From Bradyrhizobium quebecense (lineage in GTDB: Bacteria > Pseudomonadota > Alphaproteobacteria > Rhizobiales > Xanthobacteraceae): a stretch of 64,000 bases of DNA. Position 1 is the stretch's first letter, and each line of letters opens with the position of its first letter. The position numbers were made by a program, and so were the translations under genes. The stretch covers positions 1,488,001 through 1,552,000 of the forward strand of contig NZ_CP088022.1 in NCBI RefSeq assembly GCF_013373795.3. Reading direction: 5' to 3'. The notes beneath the pieces were generated by a model. That model did no database searches, was not told the DNA's origin, and saw only the letters and a list, made by a program, of their open reading frames with translations. Of this stretch, positions 26,124 through 34,212 are shown one piece after another.

Positions 26124-27260
26124 ATGGTCATCAACTCGCGCTTTTTCAATCGCTCCGAACTGCTCGGCTTCCTTGCGCTCGCGGTGCTGTTGCTTCTCAT
26201 CCTGCCGCTGTCGCTGGATATCTTCCGCCTCAACCTGGTCGCCAAATACCTGACCTACGCCTTCGTCGGCATCGGCCTCGTGCTGTGCTGGGGCTATGGC
26301 GGCATCCTGAGCCTGGGGCAGGGCGTGTTCTTCGGCCTCGGCGGCTACTGCATGGCGATGTACCTCAAGCTCGAGGCGTCCTCGGTCGCGAACACCAAGA
26401 TCCAGTCGACGCCGGGCATCCCGGACTTCATGGACTGGAACCAGATCACGCAGCTTCCGCTGTTCTGGAAGCCGTTCCACAGCTTTCCGGTCACGGTACT
26501 GGCGATCTTGCTGGTGCCCGCCTTGTTCGCGCTGATCATCGGCGCTGCGATGTTCAAGCGCCGGGTCGGCGGCGTGTACTTTGCGATCATCACGCAGGCG
26601 ATCGCGGCGATCCTCACCATCCTGATCGTGGGGCAGCAGGGTTACACCGGCGGCATCAACGGCATCACGGATCTGCGCACACTGCACGGCTGGGACATCC
26701 GCACCGATCACGCCAAGTTCATTCTGTATTTTGTCGAGGTTGTGTTGCTGTTTGGATGCATCGTTGCCGCGCAATTCATCCGGCTGACAAAACTCGGGCG
26801 CATTCTGGTGGCGATGAGGGAGCAGGAGGATCGCGTGCGCTTCTCCGGTTACAGCGTCGCCAACTTCAAGATCTTCGCGTTCTGTGCCGCGGCGGCGTTC
26901 GCTGCGATCGGCGGCGCCATGTTCACGCTCGAGGTCGGCTTCATGTCGCCGTCCTTCGTCGGCATCGTGCCGTCGATCGAGATGGTGATTTACACCGCGG
27001 TCGGCGGTCGGATGTCGATCTTCGGCGCGGTCTGGGGCGCGTTGCTGGTCAATTTCGCCAAGACCAGCCTTTCGGAATCCTTCCCGCAGCTCTGGCTGTT
27101 CGGCCTCGGCGCGCTGTTCATTGCGGTGGTGCTGGCCTTCCCGAACGGGCTCTCGGGCATCTGGGCGGACCATATCCAGCCCCGCATCGATCGCCTGTTC
27201 GCATCCCGCAAATCGAAATCGGCGGCCGGCCTGATCGCCGACGGCGCACCGGCCGAGTGA
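26124..27260 (+). CDS. urtC: Urea/amide ABC transporter permease UrtC (module 1)
   Basis: LivM-type permease of 378 residues with about 10 hydrophobic segments. Family marks: VLCWGYGGILSLGQGVFFGLG, shown as GGILSLGQGVFFGLGGY, QGYTGGINGITDL and YTAVGGRMSIFGAVWGALLV. The ATG at 26124 is 17 bases after urtB; the frame is open far upstream but inside urtB. Partner of UrtB. Confidence 0.92.
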   Translation: MVINSRFFNRSELLGFLALAVLLLLILPLSLDIFRLNLVAKYLTYAFVGIGLVLCWGYGGILSLGQGVFFGLGGYCMAMYLKLEASSVANTKIQSTPGIPDFMDWNQITQLPLFWKPFHSFPVTVLAILLVPALFALIIGAAMFKRRVGGVYFAIITQAIAAILTILIVGQQGYTGGINGITDLRTLHGWDIRTDHAKFILYFVEVVLLFGCIVAAQFIRLTKLGRILVAMREQEDRVRFSGYSVANFKIFAFCAAAAFAAIGGAMFTLEVGFMSPSFVGIVPSIEMVIYTAVGGRMSIFGAVWGALLVNFAKTSLSESFPQLWLFGLGALFIAVVLAFPNGLSGIWADHIQPRIDRLFASRKSKSAAGLIADGAPAE

Positions 27261-27272
27261 GGAGGGTCCATC

Positions 27273-28028
27273 ATGCTCGTCGGCCATCAGCCCAAGGATT
27301 TCCTGCTCGCTGTCTCCGGACTCACCGTGTCCTTTGACGGCTTCAAGGCGGTGAACGATCTCTCCTTCTATGTCGAGGAGAACGAGATCCGCGTCATCAT
27401 CGGCCCGAACGGCGCCGGCAAGACCACCGTGCTCGACCTGATCTGCGGCAAGACCCGGGCCACGTCAGGCTCGATCCAGTTCCGCGGCCAGGAGCTGACA
27501 AGGTTGCGCGAGAACGAGATCGTGCAGGCCGGCGTCGGCCGCAAGTTCCAGACGCCGTCGGTGTTCGAGGATCTCACCGTGTTCGAGAATCTCGAAATCT
27601 CCTACCCGCGCGGCCGCACCGTGTTCGGCTCGCTGACCTTCCAGCGCGATGACGCGGTCAAGCAGCGGGTCGAGGAGGTCGCGGAGATGATCTTCCTGAA
27701 GGACCGCCTCAACACCTATGCCGACCAGCTCAGCCATGGCCAGAAGCAGTGGCTCGAGATCGGCATGCTGCTGATACAGGACCCGGACCTCTTGATGCTG
27801 GACGAGCCGGTGGCCGGCATGAGCGTCTCGGAGCGCGCCAAGACCGCCGAGCTGCTCAACCGCATCATCAAGGATCGCTCGGTGCTGGTGATCGAGCACG
27901 ACATGAAATTCGTCGAGGACATCGCGCACAAGGTCACGGTGCTGCATCAGGGCCAGATCCTGTCCGAGGGGACGATGGAGCACGTCAAGAACGATCCGAA
28001 GGTGATCGAAGTGTATCTGGGCCACTGA
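27273..28028 (+). CDS. urtD: Urea/amide ABC transporter ATP-binding protein UrtD (module 1)
   Basis: LivG-type ATPase of 251 residues: Walker A GPNGAGKTT, signature LSHGQKQWLEIG, Walker B DLLMLDEP and the H-loop VIEHDMKFVEDIA. The signature LSHGQ in place of LSGGQ is usual for UrtD. GGAGGG precedes the ATG. A palindromic repeat separates it from urtE. Confidence 0.92.
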   Translation: MLVGHQPKDFLLAVSGLTVSFDGFKAVNDLSFYVEENEIRVIIGPNGAGKTTVLDLICGKTRATSGSIQFRGQELTRLRENEIVQAGVGRKFQTPSVFEDLTVFENLEISYPRGRTVFGSLTFQRDDAVKQRVEEVAEMIFLKDRLNTYADQLSHGQKQWLEIGMLLIQDPDLLMLDEPVAGMSVSERAKTAELLNRIIKDRSVLVIEHDMKFVEDIAHKVTVLHQGQILSEGTMEHVKNDPKVIEVYLGH

Positions 28029-28062
28029 CGTATGGTTACGATAGGTCGAGCCGCGAACTCGG

Positions 28063-28198
28063 TTCACCTCTCCCCGTCAGGGAGAGGTCGGCGCGAAGCG
28101 CCGGGTGAGGGCCTTCAGGTCCCACGAGAGCGCGCAACCCCTCACCCGGATCGCATCTGGCGATGCGATCCGACCTCTCCCACAAGGGGAGAGGTGAA
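28063..28198. repeat. Palindromic intergenic repeat inside the urt operon
   Basis: A compound inverted repeat fills the urtD-urtE gap. The outer arms TTCACCTCTCCCC (28064-28076) and GGGGAGAGGTGAA (28187-28199) pair. Inner arms include GGGAGAGGTCG with CGACCTCTCCC and GGGTGAGGG with CCCTCACCC, with CGGATCGCATCTGGCGATGCGATCCG as a further hairpin, shown as GGATCGCAT and ATGCGATCC. It closely resembles a dispersed CACCTCTCCCC...GGGGAGAGGTG element known from Bradyrhizobium chromosomes. It has no T-run, so readthrough into urtE is likely. Confidence 0.8.
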
Positions 28199-28226
28199 GA
28201 ACAGCGCCCGATTCTAGGAGCGATTG

Positions 28227-28916
28227 ATGCTGGCAATCAATGATCTTCACGTCGCCTACGGCCAGAGCGAGGTGCTGCACGGCCTCAACGTCTCCGTCGC
28301 GCCGAACGAGATCGTCGCCATCATGGGCCGCAACGGCATGGGCAAGACCACGCTGATGAAGTCGCTGATGGGTATCCTGCCGGCCAAGAGCGGCAAGGTG
28401 ACCATGGATGGCACCGAGCTCGGCGCGATGAAGAGCTACGAGCGGGTGGCGAAAGGGCTCGCCTACGTGCCGCAGGGCCGCATGATCTTCTCAACCATGA
28501 CCGTGAAGGAGAATATCGAGACCGGCCTTGTGGTGTCAGGCGGCTCGGAAGTGCCCGGCGATATCTACGAGCTGTTTCCGGTGCTGCTCGAGATGAAGGG
28601 CCGTCGCGGCGGCAATCTCTCGGGCGGACAGCAGCAGCAGCTCGCGATTGCTCGCGCGTTGGCGACCAAGCCGAAGGTGCTGCTGCTCGACGAGCCGACC
28701 GAAGGCATCCAGCCGTCGATCATCAAGGACATGGCGCGCACCCTGAAGCGGATCCGCGACGAACGGGGGCTGTCGATCGTCGTCTCCGAGCAGGTCCTGA
28801 GCTTCGCGCTCGACATCGCCGACCGCGTGCTCGTCATCGAGAACGGCGAGATCGTCCGCGACGATCCGCGCGCCAGCGTCGATGCCGCGCAGATTTCCAA
28901 GTACCTGTCCGTCTAA
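28227..28916 (+). CDS. urtE: Urea/amide ABC transporter ATP-binding protein UrtE (module 1)
   Basis: LivF-type ATPase of 229 residues: Walker A GRNGMGKTT, signature [16 protein letters not shown], Walker [15 protein letters not shown]. Start ATG 28227 follows AGGAG; a TTG one codon earlier is less likely. Second ATPase of the UrtABCDE transporter, set apart from urtD by the palindromic repeat. Confidence 0.92.
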   Translation: MLAINDLHVAYGQSEVLHGLNVSVAPNEIVAIMGRNGMGKTTLMKSLMGILPAKSGKVTMDGTELGAMKSYERVAKGLAYVPQGRMIFSTMTVKENIETGLVVSGGSEVPGDIYELFPVLLEMKGRRGGNLSGGQQQQLAIARALATKPKVLLLDEPTEGIQPSIIKDMARTLKRIRDERGLSIVVSEQVLSFALDIADRVLVIENGEIVRDDPRASVDAAQISKYLSV

Positions 28917-28944
28917 CTATCAGTAACCCAAGGGGAGCATCGCG

Positions 28945-30174
28945 ATGCCAGATACACTGATCAAGGTCGACCTCAGCAAATCGGCCTATGAAAACGACAA
29001 GATTCACAACCGCTGGCATCCGGAGGTTCCGATCGTCGAGTGGGTCAGCCCCGGCGACGACTTCATCATCGAGACCGTCGACTGGACCGGCGGCTTCATC
29101 AAGAACAACGATTCCGCCGATGACGTGCGCGACATCGATCTGTCGATCGTGCACTTCCTCTCGGGTCCGATCGGCGTCAAGGGCGCCGAGCCCGGCGATC
29201 TCCTCGTCGTCGACCTGCTCGACGTGGGTCCCTTGAAGGAGAGCCTGTGGGGCTTCAACGGCTTCTTCTCCAAGCAGAATGGCGGCGGCTTCCTCACCGA
29301 CCATTTCCCGCTGGCGCAGAAGTCGATCTGGGACATCAAGGGCCTCTACACCTCGTCGCGTCACATCCCCGGCGTCAACTTCGCCGGCCTGATCCATCCC
29401 GGCCTGATCGGATGTCTGCCCGATGCCAAGATGCTGGCCGCCTGGAACAAGCGCGAAGCCGAGCTGATCGCGACCAATCCGACCCGTGTGCCGGGTCTCG
29501 CCAATCCGCCGTTCGCGCCGACCGCGCATGCCGGTCAGGCCAAGGGCGACGTCAAGGCCAAGATCGGTCTCGAGGGCGCCCGCACCGTGCCGCCGCGTGA
29601 GCATGGCGGCAACTGCGACATCAAGGATCTGTCGCGTGGATCGAAGATCTACTTCCCGGTCTATGTGCCGGGCGGCGGGCTCTCGATGGGCGACCTGCAT
29701 TTCAGCCAGGGTGACGGCGAGATCACCTTCTGCGGCGCGATCGAGATGGCCGGCTGGCTGCACATCAAGGTCGACGTCATCAAGGATGGCGTATCGAAGT
29801 ACGGCATCAAGAACCCGGTGTTCAAGCCGTCGCCGATCACGCCGAACTACAAGGACTATCTGATCTTCGAAGGCATCTCGGTCGACGAGGCCGGCAAGCA
29901 GCACTATCTCGACGTCCACATCGCCTATCGCCAGGCCTGCCTCAACGCAATCGAGTATCTGAAGAAGTTCGGTTACTCCGGCGCCCAGGCTTACTCGATC
30001 CTCGGCACTGCGCCGTGCCAGGGCCACATCTCCGGCGTGGTCGACGTGCCTAACGCCTGCGCCACGCTGTGGCTGCCGACGGAAATCTTCGACTTCGACG
30101 TCATGCCGTCGTCGGCGGGACCGATCAAGCACATCAAGGGCGACGTGCAGATGCCGATCTCGCCCGACAAGTAA
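28945..30174 (+). CDS. fmdA: Formamidase FmdA
   Basis: Acetamidase/formamidase family enzyme of 409 residues, the usual length, hydrolysing formamide (possibly acetamide) to ammonia and the acid in the cytoplasm. Seen: HNRWHPEVPIVEWVSPGD at the start, a central REHGGNCDIKDLSRGSKIYFPVYV region (as EHGGNCDIKDL) and GLSMGDLHFSQGDGE. AGGGGAG precedes the ATG. It directly follows urtE and precedes fmdB, as in the fmd gene set of Methylophilus methylotrophus, which supports amide import followed by hydrolysis. Confidence 0.92.
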   Translation: MPDTLIKVDLSKSAYENDKIHNRWHPEVPIVEWVSPGDDFIIETVDWTGGFIKNNDSADDVRDIDLSIVHFLSGPIGVKGAEPGDLLVVDLLDVGPLKESLWGFNGFFSKQNGGGFLTDHFPLAQKSIWDIKGLYTSSRHIPGVNFAGLIHPGLIGCLPDAKMLAAWNKREAELIATNPTRVPGLANPPFAPTAHAGQAKGDVKAKIGLEGARTVPPREHGGNCDIKDLSRGSKIYFPVYVPGGGLSMGDLHFSQGDGEITFCGAIEMAGWLHIKVDVIKDGVSKYGIKNPVFKPSPITPNYKDYLIFEGISVDEAGKQHYLDVHIAYRQACLNAIEYLKKFGYSGAQAYSILGTAPCQGHISGVVDVPNACATLWLPTEIFDFDVMPSSAGPIKHIKGDVQMPISPDK

Positions 30175-30275
30175 TCCTTCAAGTGATCCCTGCGCGAAGG
30201 GTGCGGGACGGCTGCGTATTGGCCGCCCCGCATCCGCCGCCAGATTTCACACACGACTGCGCAAGGATTAACGAA

Positions 30276-30623
30276 ATGCCGATCTACGAATACCTCTGCA
30301 ACGATTGCGGCCCGTTTACCGACATGCGGCCGATGGCTGAATGCGACCTGCCGCAGGACTGCCCGCAATGCGAGACGACGTCGCCGCGCGTGATCCTCAC
30401 TGCCCCGGCATTCTTCTGCATGCCATCGGACAAGCGCAAGGCGCACGCCACCAATGAGCAGAGCCGGCACGCGCCGAAGACGCTCGATCAGTACAAGGCC
30501 GCGCATGGTCCGGGCTGCGGCTGCTGTTCCACGGGCAAGAAGAAGCCGGCGCGGCTGATGACCAAGACCAAGAGCGGCGCCAAGGGCTTTCCGACCGCGC
30601 GTCCCTGGATGATCAGCCACTAG
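30276..30623 (+). CDS. fmdB: FmdB-type zinc ribbon protein
   Basis: 115 residues. The N-terminal FmdB zinc ribbon begins MPIYEYLC, with Cys pairs C8/C11 and C29/C32, plus an extra CGCC motif near the C-terminus. It lies in the same direction 101 bases after fmdA. FmdB proteins are proposed regulators of formamidase, but this is weakly supported in general. The start is fixed by the conserved MPIYEY. Confidence 0.85.
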   Translation: MPIYEYLCNDCGPFTDMRPMAECDLPQDCPQCETTSPRVILTAPAFFCMPSDKRKAHATNEQSRHAPKTLDQYKAAHGPGCGCCSTGKKKPARLMTKTKSGAKGFPTARPWMISH

Positions 30624-30674
30624 AGCGTTTTCGAGCGAAGTGGATACCGGTTCGCGTTGAGAAAACGCGTCAAG
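30622..30674. repeat. Dispersed rhizobial-type palindromic repeat
   Basis: Starts at the fmdB stop. GCGTTTTC (30625-30632) pairs with GAAAACGC (30661-30668); the sequence between contains GAGCGAAGTGGATACCGGTT. The same AGAGCGTTTTCGAGCGAAGTGG-type sequence is, from memory, a common intergenic repeat in Bradyrhizobium and relatives. Confidence 0.7.
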
Positions 30675-30690
30675 ACAAAGGCCTGGGGCC

Positions 30691-30713
30691 CCGTTCCGAT
30701 CCAATCGGAACGG
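30691..30713. terminator. Convergent-gene hairpin
   Basis: Perfect 10-bp stem CCGTTCCGAT (30691-30700) with ATCGGAACGG (30704-30713) and a 3-base loop, between the convergent fmdB and ABC transporter units. It lacks a T-run on both strands, so it may end transcription only weakly or with a factor. Confidence 0.5.
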
Positions 30714-30739
30714 GAAAGGCCCTGGAGGCGTGCTGATCG

Positions 30740-31525
30740 TCAGGCCTGTTCGGCGACCTTCAAGGCCTCGGTGCGGATCTCCTCGACCAGCCGTTCCTTC
30801 AGGGCGACGAATTCGGGCGTGGTCTTGATCTTGTAGGAGCGCGGATGCGGTAGGTCGACCACGATCTCGGCCTTGATGCGGCCGGGACGCGCGCTCATCA
30901 CGATGACGCGGCTGCCGAGGAAGATCGCTTCCTCGATGTCGTGGGTGACGAACAGCACCGTCTTCTGGTCGCGCTCCCAGATCCCGAGCAGCATCTCCTG
31001 CATCAGCGCACGCGTCTGGTTGTCGAGCGCGCCGAACGGCTCGTCGAGCAGCAGGATCTTCGGATCATTGGCCAGCGCCCGGGCGATCGCGGTGCGCTGC
31101 TGCATGCCGCCCGACAGCTGCTTGGGCCAGTGGTTCTCGAAGCCGGATAATCCGACCCGGCGAATGAAGGCGTCGGCGATGTCATGGCGCCCTTGTTGCT
31201 GAACGCCGCGCTCGCGCAGGCCGAAGGCGATGTTCTCGCGCACGGTCAGCCAGGGAAACAGGGTGTAGGACTGAAACACCATGCCGCGATCGGCGCCGGG
31301 GCCGGTGACCTCACGCCCATCGAGCGTGACGCGTCCGCTGGTCGGCCGGTCGAGCCCGGCGATGATCCGGAGCAGGGTGGATTTTCCGCAGCCGGACGGG
31401 CCGAGGATGGTGACGAAGTCGTTGTCGCCGACATCGAGCGTGGTCGGCTCGAGCGCCCGGGTCGGCGCGTTGCCGGCGCGGGCGGGGAAGGTTCGCGAGA
31501 CCTGATCGATCCTGAGCGCGGTCAT
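30740..31525 (-). CDS. Nitrate/sulfonate-type ABC transporter ATP-binding protein
   Basis: SsuB/TauB/NrtD-type ATPase of 261 residues: Walker A GPSGCGKST, signature LSGGMQQRTAIARAL, Walker B ILLLDEPFGALD and H-loop VTHDIEEAIFLG. Start ATG 31525 overlaps the permease stop by ATGA. Third gene of a binding protein-permease-ATPase unit. The substrate is not predictable from this subunit. Confidence 0.9.
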   Translation of the reverse strand: MTALRIDQVSRTFPARAGNAPTRALEPTTLDVGDNDFVTILGPSGCGKSTLLRIIAGLDRPTSGRVTLDGREVTGPGADRGMVFQSYTLFPWLTVRENIAFGLRERGVQQQGRHDIADAFIRRVGLSGFENHWPKQLSGGMQQRTAIARALANDPKILLLDEPFGALDNQTRALMQEMLLGIWERDQKTVLFVTHDIEEAIFLGSRVIVMSARPGRIKAEIVVDLPHPRSYKIKTTPEFVALKERLVEEIRTEALKVAEQA

Positions 31526-32319
31526 GCGAGCTTCCACGGGAACAGCCAGGCGTTGAACGCCTTGAACAGGAAATCGGAGATCAGGCCGATCAGCCCGATG
31601 ACGATGATGCCGAAGATGATCTGGCCGGTGTTGAGCAGCGCCTGGCTGTCGGTGATCATGTGCCCGATGCCGGACGATGAGCCGATCAGTTCGGCCACGA
31701 TGACGTAAGTCCAGGCCCAGCCGAGCACCAGCCTGAGGATCTCTGCGATCTCGGGGGCCGCGGAGGGCAGCAGCACGCGGCGAATGACGCCGCTGTCGCC
31801 GGCACCGAGCGTGTAGGCGGCTTCGACCAGGTCGCGCCGCGTGGCACCGACGGTCACGGCCACCATCAGGATGATCTGAAACACCGCGCCGATGAAGATC
31901 ACGAGCAGCTTTTGCAGCTCGCCGATGCCCGCCCACAGGATCAACAGCGGGATGAAGGCCGATGCCGGCAGATAGCGCGCAAAGGACACGAACGGTTCGA
32001 GAAAGGCCTCGACCGGCTTGTAGGCGCCCATCAGCACGCCGATCGGCACCGCGATGACGGCGGCAAGGGCAAAGCCGCCGATGACGCGCCAGATCGTCAT
32101 GCCGATGTCGAACAGGAAGCCCTGCTTGGCGAGCAGCTCATAGCCTTCCTGCACCATGGTGAGCGGGTTGGCGAGGAATGTCTTCGACACATGGCCGCCG
32201 AACGTCGCCCAGGACCAGAGGGCGACGAACAGCACGAAGAAGGCGAGGCCGTAGACCACGCGCTGCGTCGATGTTGTGGGTTCGAGGGGACGCATCAAAT
32301 TTGTCCAGGCGTATCTCAT
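31522..32319 (-). CDS. Nitrate/sulfonate-type ABC transporter permease
   Basis: BPD-type inner membrane permease of about 265 residues with about 6 helices. The EAA loop region is LLPSAAPEIAEILRLVLGWAW. Start ATG 32319 is chosen over a later ATG at 32295; neither has a strong ribosome site, and the open frame upstream lies in the binding protein's 3' region on another frame. Overlaps the ATPase gene by ATGA. Confidence 0.86.
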   Translation of the reverse strand: MRYAWTNLMRPLEPTTSTQRVVYGLAFFVLFVALWSWATFGGHVSKTFLANPLTMVQEGYELLAKQGFLFDIGMTIWRVIGGFALAAVIAVPIGVLMGAYKPVEAFLEPFVSFARYLPASAFIPLLILWAGIGELQKLLVIFIGAVFQIILMVAVTVGATRRDLVEAAYTLGAGDSGVIRRVLLPSAAPEIAEILRLVLGWAWTYVIVAELIGSSSGIGHMITDSQALLNTGQIIFGIIVIGLIGLISDFLFKAFNAWLFPWKLA

Positions 32320-32374
32320 GCGCCAGTCCCGCCCGGCTTGTCGCGGGGCGGGACCGGCCGAAATGATGGCTGCG

Positions 32375-33319
32375 TTACTTGATGAAGCTGGCGTCGTAGA
32401 TGTCCTCGACCTTCGGCGCGGCCTTGATGATGCCGACCTCGAGCAGGAGCTCGGCGGCATCCTTGTTGAATGTGAGGAAGTCGCCGGCGAAGAATTTCTG
32501 GTTGGCGGCCTTATCCTGCCAGCGCAGGTACTTTGCCGAATTGCCGAACTGCTCGCCGGACTGCTTCACGTCCGCGCCCATGATCTCATATGCCTTGGCC
32601 TGATCCTTGGCGATCATGTCGAGCGCCTCGAAATAGCTGTCGGCCAGCGCCTGCGCTGCCTTCGGATTGTCGGTCAGGAATTTCGGTGTGCAGCCGAACG
32701 TATCCATCACGATCGGATAGTCGAGCGTGGTCGCGATGATCTTGCCCTTGTCGGGGGCGGCGCGCACGGTCGACAGATAGGGCTCGTAGGTCATCGCGGC
32801 GTCGTTCTGGCCGGAGACGAACGCCTGCGCCGCGGCGGCGGGCTCCAGATTGACCACGGTGACGTCCTTCACCGAGAGGCCGTTCTTCTTCAGCATCCAG
32901 GCCAGCGCGAAGTAGGGCGAGGTGCCCGGCGCCGATGCCGCGACGGTCTTGCCCTTGAGGTCCTTGATCGCGGCGACGTCGTTGCGCACGGCCATGCCGT
33001 CGGCGCCATAGCTCTTGTCGAGCTGGAAGATCTGCTTGGTCGCGACGCCGTTGGCGTTCCAGGAAATCCACGTCTCCACGGTCGTCGCTGCGCACTGGAT
33101 GTCGCCCGAAGCGATCGCGAGATGCCGGTCCTTCTGCGGGATCTTCTTCAAGGTCACGTCGAGGCCGTTCTTCTTGAAGATGCCGGCCTCCCTGGCGAGC
33201 GTCAGCGGCGCGAAGCCGGTCCACCCGGAAATGCCGACGCCGACCTTGACGTCATCCGCGAACGCGGCGGTGGACGCGAGCAAGGCTGCGATTGCGGGCA
33301 ATAGCTTGAACGAACGCAT
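32375..33319 (-). CDS. NMT1/THI5-like ABC transporter substrate-binding protein
   Basis: Periplasmic protein of 314 residues with a Sec signal (MRSFKLLPAIAALLASTAAFA). The family frame GWTGFAPLTLAREAGIFKKNGLDV is typical of NrtA/SsuA/TauA-like proteins that bind nitrate, sulfonates, taurine or pyrimidine precursors. AAGGGG precedes the ATG. It lies just downstream of hutC in the same direction, so a link to histidine-related uptake is possible but not shown. Confidence 0.86.
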   Translation of the reverse strand: MRSFKLLPAIAALLASTAAFADDVKVGVGISGWTGFAPLTLAREAGIFKKNGLDVTLKKIPQKDRHLAIASGDIQCAATTVETWISWNANGVATKQIFQLDKSYGADGMAVRNDVAAIKDLKGKTVAASAPGTSPYFALAWMLKKNGLSVKDVTVVNLEPAAAAQAFVSGQNDAAMTYEPYLSTVRAAPDKGKIIATTLDYPIVMDTFGCTPKFLTDNPKAAQALADSYFEALDMIAKDQAKAYEIMGADVKQSGEQFGNSAKYLRWQDKAANQKFFAGDFLTFNKDAAELLLEVGIIKAAPKVEDIYDASFIK

Positions 33320-33468
33320 GATTGTCGACCCCTTGGACGATGGATTGAACCCTGTTGATGTCTTCACGCCAGTGATGTCTTCACGTCAGTCGCGGCGGAT
33401 TGCCGCACGGAAACGTTGGCGGATGGTGGCCCATGATGCATTGCATGAAACATGCCGCGCAAGCCGTC

Positions 33469-34212
33469 TCAGCCTCCCTTGAAGCGGGCGACCAGCCGGT
33501 GCGTGTCGCCTGGATAATGTAACCGCACCGCCGTCACCGTGCGCGCGCCGCGCCAGGTGTAGCGGTCGATCACGAGGCAGGGCGCGCCGACCGCGATGTC
33601 GAGCGCCTTTGCCGTGCGGTCGTCCGCGACAACCGCGCTGATCGTATGTTCGGCTTCTGTCCACGGCACGTGATGCAGCAGCCAGGATCCCGGCGGTTCG
33701 CGCGCAAAGTCCGCCGTCGCGGCTTCCGGCACCGTGGAGAGGTCGATCAGCCTGTCCTCGACCGCAAACGGCACATTGTCGGCGCTGTGCCGGCAGGCGA
33801 TCGCGATCACCTTGCCGGCCGCGCTCATGCCGAGTCGGGCGCGATCGGCTGCGGTCGCGGTGCGTCGCCGGCAATCGATCAGCTGATAGCCGTAGCTGCG
33901 GCCGAGCGCCGTGATCTCGGCGCGCATGTCGGCGATCTTGAGCACCGCCGACAGATGCTGCGGGCGGCGCACGAATGAGCCGGCACGCCGCCGCCGCTCG
34001 ATCAGGTCGGCCTGCGCGAGCTCCGACAGCGCCTTGTTCACGGTCATGCGCGAGCAATGATAGCGCTCCATGAGCTGGTGTTCGAAGGGGATGCGGTGGC
34101 CCGGGGGCCATTCGCCGGTCAGGATCCGTGTCTCGATATCGAGCCGGATCCGCTTGTAGAGCGTCGGCTTTTCGGCTGCGCGCGGTTTAGCTCGATCGGA
34201 AGCGAGGCTCAT
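33469..34212 (-). CDS. hutC: Histidine utilisation repressor HutC
   Basis: GntR/HutC-subfamily repressor of 247 residues: winged HTH (about 18-85; FEHQLMERYHCSRMTVNKALSEL, core CSRMTVNKALSEL) and C-terminal UTRA ligand-binding domain (about 105-240), which binds urocanate in known HutC proteins. Start ATG 34212 overlaps the hutF stop by ATGA; the frame is open upstream only inside hutF. The likely operator is the palindrome at 35603-35620, between hutF and hutI, so it should also control itself. Confidence 0.93.
   Translation of the reverse strand: MSLASDRAKPRAAEKPTLYKRIRLDIETRILTGEWPPGHRIPFEHQLMERYHCSRMTVNKALSELAQADLIERRRRAGSFVRRPQHLSAVLKIADMRAEITALGRSYGYQLIDCRRRTATAADRARLGMSAAGKVIAIACRHSADNVPFAVEDRLIDLSTVPEAATADFAREPPGSWLLHHVPWTEAEHTISAVVADDRTAKALDIAVGAPCLVIDRYTWRGARTVTAVRLHYPGDTHRLVARFKGG

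Noticed and set aside
30691..30713. Calling the 10-bp hairpin a classical bidirectional terminator
   Set aside because: The stem is perfect but T-runs are missing on both strands; kept only as a low-confidence structure.
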